Assembly (NCBI GenBank): GCA_023434095.1 | Contig: JAEYTJ010000320.1 | Span: 1-16,090, forward strand | Reading direction: 5' to 3' | DNA from: Pseudomonadota bacterium | GTDB lineage: Bacteria > Pseudomonadota > Alphaproteobacteria > Rhizobiales > Xanthobacteraceae | DNA: 16,090 nucleotides | In this document: positions 13,116 through 16,090 of the stretch, piece after piece | How the letters are laid out: each line of letters starts with the position of its first letter | Numbering within the stretch: the stretch's first letter is position 1 | Notes under the pieces: generated by a model | Databases searched by the model: none | What the model saw: the letters and a program-made list of their open reading frames with translations, nothing else | What the model was told of the DNA's origin: nothing | Translations under genes and position numbers: made by a program

Positions 13116-14534
13116 ATGAAAGCGTTTGGAAGGTTCGCCGCCGCGCTCACGGCGGCGGTGCTGGCGACCGGCGCCCCGGCCGGTGCCGGCGAGGGACCGG
13201 ACGCCGCGACGATTGCGCGCGACGCCTACATCTATCTCTACCCGCTCGTCACCATGGAGGTGACCCGCAAGCAGCTCACCAATCTGCCGCCGTCCTCCGG
13301 GCTCGGCGGGCCGATGAACGTGTTCGTCAACGTGCCGGGCTTTCCCACCGCCGAGATGAAGACGGTGGTGCGGCCCAATTTCGATACGCTCTATTCCTCC
13401 GCCTGGCTCGACCTCACCGGCGGGCCGCTGGTGGTCTCCGCCCCGGACACGAAGGGCCGCTACTACCTGCTGCCGATGCTCGACATGTGGACCGACGTGT
13501 TCGCCTCACCCGGCTGGCGCACCACCGGCACGGCGGCGGCCGACTATCTCGTCACCCCGCCGGGCTGGAGCGGCGCGGTGCCTGCCGGCCTGACGCGCAT
13601 CGCCGCGCCGACGCCTACGGTCTGGATTATCGGCCGCACCAAGACCGACGGCCCGGCCGACTATCCCGCCGTGCACGAGGTGCAGGCCGGCTTCCGCGTC
13701 ACCCCGCTCGCCGCCTGGGGCCGCGCGCCGGAGCCGCCGCCGGTGCAGGCGATCGATCCCGCCGTCGATGTGAAGACCCCGCCCAAGCTTCAGGTCGACG
13801 CCATGAGCGGGCCCGCCTTCTTCGCCATGGCGGCCGAACTGCTCAGGCTTCACCCGCCGCACCTCACCGACGAGCCGATCCTCGCCCAGATGAAGCGGAT
13901 CGGGATCGAGCCCGGCAAGGCCTTCGACGCCGCCTCTCTCACCCCGGAGGCGAAGGCCGCCATCGACGCCGCCCCCGCGAGCGCTCAAGGCCTGATGGCG
14001 TGGAAGGTGCCCACCCTCGCCCGCGTGGTCGATGGCTGGGGGATGAATGTCGACACGATGGGGGTCTACGGCAACTATTACCTCAAGCGCGCGATCATCG
14101 CCCAGCAGGGGCTTGGCGCGAACCTGCCGGAAGACGCCATCTATCCCCTCAATTTCGTCGATGCCGGCGGCCAGCCGCTCGACGGAACGCACCGCTACGT
14201 GCTGCGCTTCCCGCCCGGCCAGCAGCCGCCGGCCGACGCGTTCTGGTCGGTCACGCTCTATGACGCGGCCGGCTATCAGGTCGCCAACACGCTCGACCGC
14301 TTCGCCCTGTCGAGCTGGATGCCGCTGAAGACCGAGCCCGACGGCGCGCTGGTGCTCTACGTCCAGGCAGACAGCCCTGGCGCGGACCGCGAATCGAACT
14401 GGCTGCCGGCGCCGAAAGGCCCGTTCAACCTGACCATGCGCCTCTACGCGCCGCGCACCGAGGCGCTGACCGGGCGCTGGAATCCGCCGCCGGTGGAGCG
14501 CGCCGGGGCGGTGCTGCCGGTCGGCATGCCCTGA
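13116..14534 (+). CDS. Periplasmic DUF1254/DUF1214 protein
   Basis: A 472-residue exported protein. Residues 1-25 form a Sec signal peptide (MKAFGRFAAALTAAVLATGA, then PAGAG). The DUF1254 domain follows, about 30-170, with DAYIYLYPLVTMEVTRKQ, VVRPNFDTLYSSAWLDL and GRYYLLPMLDMWTDVFASPG. DUF1214 is C-terminal, about 360-465, with FWSVTLYDAAGYQVANTLDR and ESNWLPAPKGPFNLTMRLY. The two-domain family is widespread and its activity is, to my knowledge, not established. ATG 13116 is fixed by GAGGAGGAG directly upstream; an in-frame ATG at 13071 falls inside the likely promoter and is rejected. The gene is divergent from phnC, so the Pho box may also affect it, though no phosphate-related feature is visible in the protein. 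Confidence 0.92.
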   Translation: MKAFGRFAAALTAAVLATGAPAGAGEGPDAATIARDAYIYLYPLVTMEVTRKQLTNLPPSSGLGGPMNVFVNVPGFPTAEMKTVVRPNFDTLYSSAWLDLTGGPLVVSAPDTKGRYYLLPMLDMWTDVFASPGWRTTGTAAADYLVTPPGWSGAVPAGLTRIAAPTPTVWIIGRTKTDGPADYPAVHEVQAGFRVTPLAAWGRAPEPPPVQAIDPAVDVKTPPKLQVDAMSGPAFFAMAAELLRLHPPHLTDEPILAQMKRIGIEPGKAFDAASLTPEAKAAIDAAPASAQGLMAWKVPTLARVVDGWGMNVDTMGVYGNYYLKRAIIAQQGLGANLPEDAIYPLNFVDAGGQPLDGTHRYVLRFPPGQQPPADAFWSVTLYDAAGYQVANTLDRFALSSWMPLKTEPDGALVLYVQADSPGADRESNWLPAPKGPFNLTMRLYAPRTEALTGRWNPPPVERAGAVLPVGMP

Positions 14535-14547
14535 GCCTCCCCGACGA

Positions 14548-14576
14548 TTGACACCGGCCTGTTCCCCGGCTCCAAC
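14548..14576 (+). promoter_or_regulatory. Possible promoter of the small membrane-protein gene
   Basis: A perfect -35 hexamer, TTGACA, lies at 14548-14553. After 17 bases TCCAAC (14571-14576) matches a -10 in three of six positions. Transcription would begin near 14583 and could also serve the AbiC-like gene. Confidence 0.35.
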
Positions 14577-14615
14577 TGCCGCCGGGGAACGGGATGCGGA
14601 AGAGGGGTCTTCCGC
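14561..14615. repeat. Two perfect inverted repeats upstream of the small membrane-protein gene
   Basis: GTTCCCCGGC (14561-14570) pairs exactly with GCCGGGGAAC (14581-14590) around 10 bases, and GCGGAAGA (14596-14603) pairs with TCTTCCGC (14608-14615) around GGGG. Neither is followed by a T-tract. The first begins 26 bases after the DUF1254 gene stop and overlaps the possible promoter spacer and -10, so it could be an operator or a transcript-end hairpin. The second lies in the leader before ATG 14636. Confidence 0.5.
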
Positions 14616-14635
14616 CGCACAGGGGTAACGGGCGC

Positions 14636-15097
14636 ATGTATTACGTGATCGTCGCGCTGACGATGGTTGTGGCGCCGCTGATGAGCATCGCGGCCGAGTA
14701 TCCCAACATCACCGGGCTCGGCAGCTTCATCGTCATCGCCACCAAATGGTTCGCCTTCTGGGCGGTGGGCGTGCGGCTGCTGCTGGCAGGCCTGTCGCAG
14801 ATCCTCAAGCCCGGCTTCACGCTCAGGGGCATTCTCGGCGTCGACGCGCCGGGCGCGCATGTCGTGGTGCAGGAACTCGGCTTCGCCAATGTCTCCATCG
14901 GCCTCGCCGGCCTGCTGTCGATCCTGTTCTCGATCTGGGCGCTGCCGGTGGCCTTCATCGGCGGGCTGTTCCTCGGCCTCGCCGGCATCAATCACCTGAT
15001 GCGTCCGCACCGCACCATGCACGAGAACGTCGCCATGGTGACGGACCTCTGGGCCGCCGCCATCCTGCTGGCCGTGTTCCTGTTCAGCCTGTTTTAA
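14636..15097 (+). CDS. Small four-helix membrane protein (DUF6790-like)
   Basis: A 153-residue inner-membrane protein with four hydrophobic segments: about 2-18 (YYVIVALTMVVAPLMSI), 30-50 (IVIATKWFAFWAVGVRLLLA), 83-113 and 136-153, ending FLFSLF at the stop. The loop QILKPGFTLRGILGVDAPGAHVVVQELGFAN and the motif GINHLMRPHRTMHENVAMVTDL are polar. It resembles small proteins annotated DUF6790; function is unknown. ATG 14636 has AGGGG about 10 bases upstream; an in-frame ATG at 14594 falls inside a hairpin and is rejected. GC content is that of the host, yet the AT-rich AbiC-like gene follows after only 14 bases, so this gene's 3' end marks the left edge of the foreign segment. Confidence 0.8.
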   Translation: MYYVIVALTMVVAPLMSIAAEYPNITGLGSFIVIATKWFAFWAVGVRLLLAGLSQILKPGFTLRGILGVDAPGAHVVVQELGFANVSIGLAGLLSILFSIWALPVAFIGGLFLGLAGINHLMRPHRTMHENVAMVTDLWAAAILLAVFLFSLF

Positions 15098-15111
15098 AAG
15101 GCAGTACTCTC

Positions 15112-15900
15112 GTGAAAAAAGGGCACTATATCGCATTTACAATATCAGTAATTTTAATTTTAATTCTATGGATTTTTTGGTCAATTTATTCATTCTCATT
15201 TTTTAATTACATATTTAATGAGAATAACGAAATCAATGCAGGAACATGGGGCGACTCATTTGGAGTTATAAATTCACTTTTCGGAGCCCTCGGATTTATC
15301 GCAGTAGCAACAACACTTATCCTCCAAGGACAATCTATTAACCACCAAAATAAATACCAAAATACTCAACAATTCGAATCTACTTTCTTTGAGCTATTAA
15401 AGCTTCTGCGCGAATTAAGAGATGAATTTAGATTTGTACACTCTGTTGACTATCGAAATACAAAGAACATCGAGAGAACCGTGCACACGGGTCTAGACGC
15501 ATTCAACCACGCGATCATAGAGTTGAGAAGTTCATTAGAGAGAATTGACTCAGCAGACATTAACAAAGAACGAATTATGGAGATTTACGGAAAAGTAGTA
15601 AGCAATAGATTCAAAACACCACTTTCTCCATATTGCAGAATATTATATAATATTATTAAAATGATCAAGAATGAAGAAAATTTGAATGAAAAAGAAAAAA
15701 TAAAGTACAGCAACATTCTTCGTAGTCAAATCACGAACCGTGAGATTGAGATATGCGCATTAAACGCACTCGAGAAATCAGCGAACGACTTCCGTGACCT
15801 TTTGATATACGCTAGAATGTTCAAATATATACCACCCTCCAAGCTCAGACGAGTACTTAAAAAGATCTACCCTCCAGAAGCATTTATGGGAAGAGACTGA
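15112..15900 (+). CDS. AbiC-like putative phage abortive infection protein
   Basis: A 262-residue protein read from GTG 15112; no in-frame ATG occurs near the N-terminus and only a weak AAGG lies upstream. Two membrane helices at about 8-30 and 50-72 flank the GTWGDSFGVINSLFGALGF segment (44-62). A polar helical stretch (QGQSINHQNKYQNTQQF) and FESTFFELLKLLRELRDEF follow. The C-terminal part has YCRILYNIIKMI (174-185) and KYSNILRSQITNREIEICAL (198-217). This order matches the putative AbiC family: G-x-x-G-D-F/S-x-G-x-x-N at the second helix, F-x-x-x-F-F-x-L-L, and Y-x-x-I-L-R-x-Q-x-x-N/T-x-E near the end. Such proteins are thought to stop phage propagation by sacrificing the infected cell; the mechanism is not known to me. 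Hand counts give 23% G+C for 15121-15240 against 63% for 14881-14940, a clear sign of recent transfer. No partner gene is visible. Confidence 0.8.
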   Translation: MKKGHYIAFTISVILILILWIFWSIYSFSFFNYIFNENNEINAGTWGDSFGVINSLFGALGFIAVATTLILQGQSINHQNKYQNTQQFESTFFELLKLLRELRDEFRFVHSVDYRNTKNIERTVHTGLDAFNHAIIELRSSLERIDSADINKERIMEIYGKVVSNRFKTPLSPYCRILYNIIKMIKNEENLNEKEKIKYSNILRSQITNREIEICALNALEKSANDFRDLLIYARMFKYIPPSKLRRVLKKIYPPEAFMGRD

Positions 15901-15924
15901 ATCTAGAAAACGAGACATTGGAAA

Positions 15925-16090
15925 TCACCTTGGCCGGAACCCGACATAACCGCCCTCGCCGTCGAAAAGCACGTCGAAGCCGTTCAGCAGGTGGTAGGAG
16001 GTGTTGACGAAGGGAGGGGCATTGTCGGCCACCCGCAGATGGATGGCGCTTGGCGTCATCGGCCCGCCGTCGCCGGCGCTGAAGCTGTAG
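15925..16090 (-). CDS. 3' end of an unidentified leftward gene
   Basis: The last 54 codons of a gene that enters from the right edge; the stop TGA is at 15927-15925. The visible C-terminus includes PMTPSAIHLRVADNAPPFVN and TSYHLLNGFDVLFDGEGGYV and ends GFRPR. The tail L-N-x-F-D-V-x-F-D-x-x-x-G-x-V-G-F recalls the final strands of pepsin/retropepsin-like aspartic peptidases, but 54 residues are too few to assign. GC-rich host codon use returns within this gene, so it bounds the AT-rich segment on the right. It is convergent with the AbiC-like gene with 24 bases between, and no terminator is visible there. Confidence 0.7.
   Translation of the reverse strand, partial: YSFSAGDGGPMTPSAIHLRVADNAPPFVNTSYHLLNGFDVLFDGEGGYVGFRPR

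Noticed and set aside
15098..15111. Insertion-sequence ends or a target duplication at the left edge of the AT-rich segment.
   Set aside because: GCCTGTTTTAAAAGGC looks partly palindromic, but no matching sequence was found near 15901-15925, so a transposition origin is not supported.

Overview
The window is 16,090 bases of GC-rich DNA from what looks like a Rhizobiales alphaproteobacterium, perhaps Xanthobacteraceae-like (Ancylobacter, Starkeya or Xanthobacter type). This placement is inference. It rests on the strong G/C codon bias, the BacA/SbmA-like ABC exporter, two long Rhizobiales-style intergenic palindromes, and a tRNA-His that lacks the extra G-1 and carries A73, a known alphaproteobacterial oddity. 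No marker gene fixes the genus.

Layout. 1-58: 5' end of a leftward gene. 242-318: tRNA-His(GTG). 419-781: macro-domain-like A1S_2505-type protein. 824-1027 and 1102-2202 (leftward): a small unknown protein and a secreted choloylglycine-hydrolase-family amidase. 2365-3210 (leftward): tandem universal stress protein with a good rho-independent terminator. 3390-6693 (rightward): ThiX-like permease, an overlapping YcaQ/AlkX-like DNA glycosylase, a 416-base non-coding stretch (5327-5742) holding a palindromic repeat, a putative promoter, a TPP riboswitch and an SD-sequestering hairpin, then the ThiY-like binding protein. 6816-8117: ClC H+/Cl- exchanger, convergent with a BacA-like ABC exporter (8121-9902, leftward). 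10066-12922 (leftward): phnCDE phosphonate uptake genes, with a candidate Pho box upstream of phnC. 13116-14534: DUF1254/DUF1214 periplasmic protein. 14636-15097: small four-helix membrane protein. 15112-15900: strongly AT-rich gene for an AbiC-like phage abortive-infection protein. 15925-16090: 3' end of a leftward gene.

How the genes work together. Two nutrient-scavenging modules stand out: a thiamin-precursor uptake set (ThiX and ThiY, without ThiZ here) under TPP control, and a phosphonate uptake set probably under PhoB control. The remaining genes are mostly single-gene units: stress response, chloride/proton exchange, peptide-type export and amide hydrolysis.

The one clearly foreign piece is the roughly 800-base AT-rich AbiC-like gene. 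It sits 14 bases behind a GC-rich host gene and is followed at once by GC-rich host sequence. It is the best candidate for a little-studied defence system in the window; everything else belongs to recognisable families.
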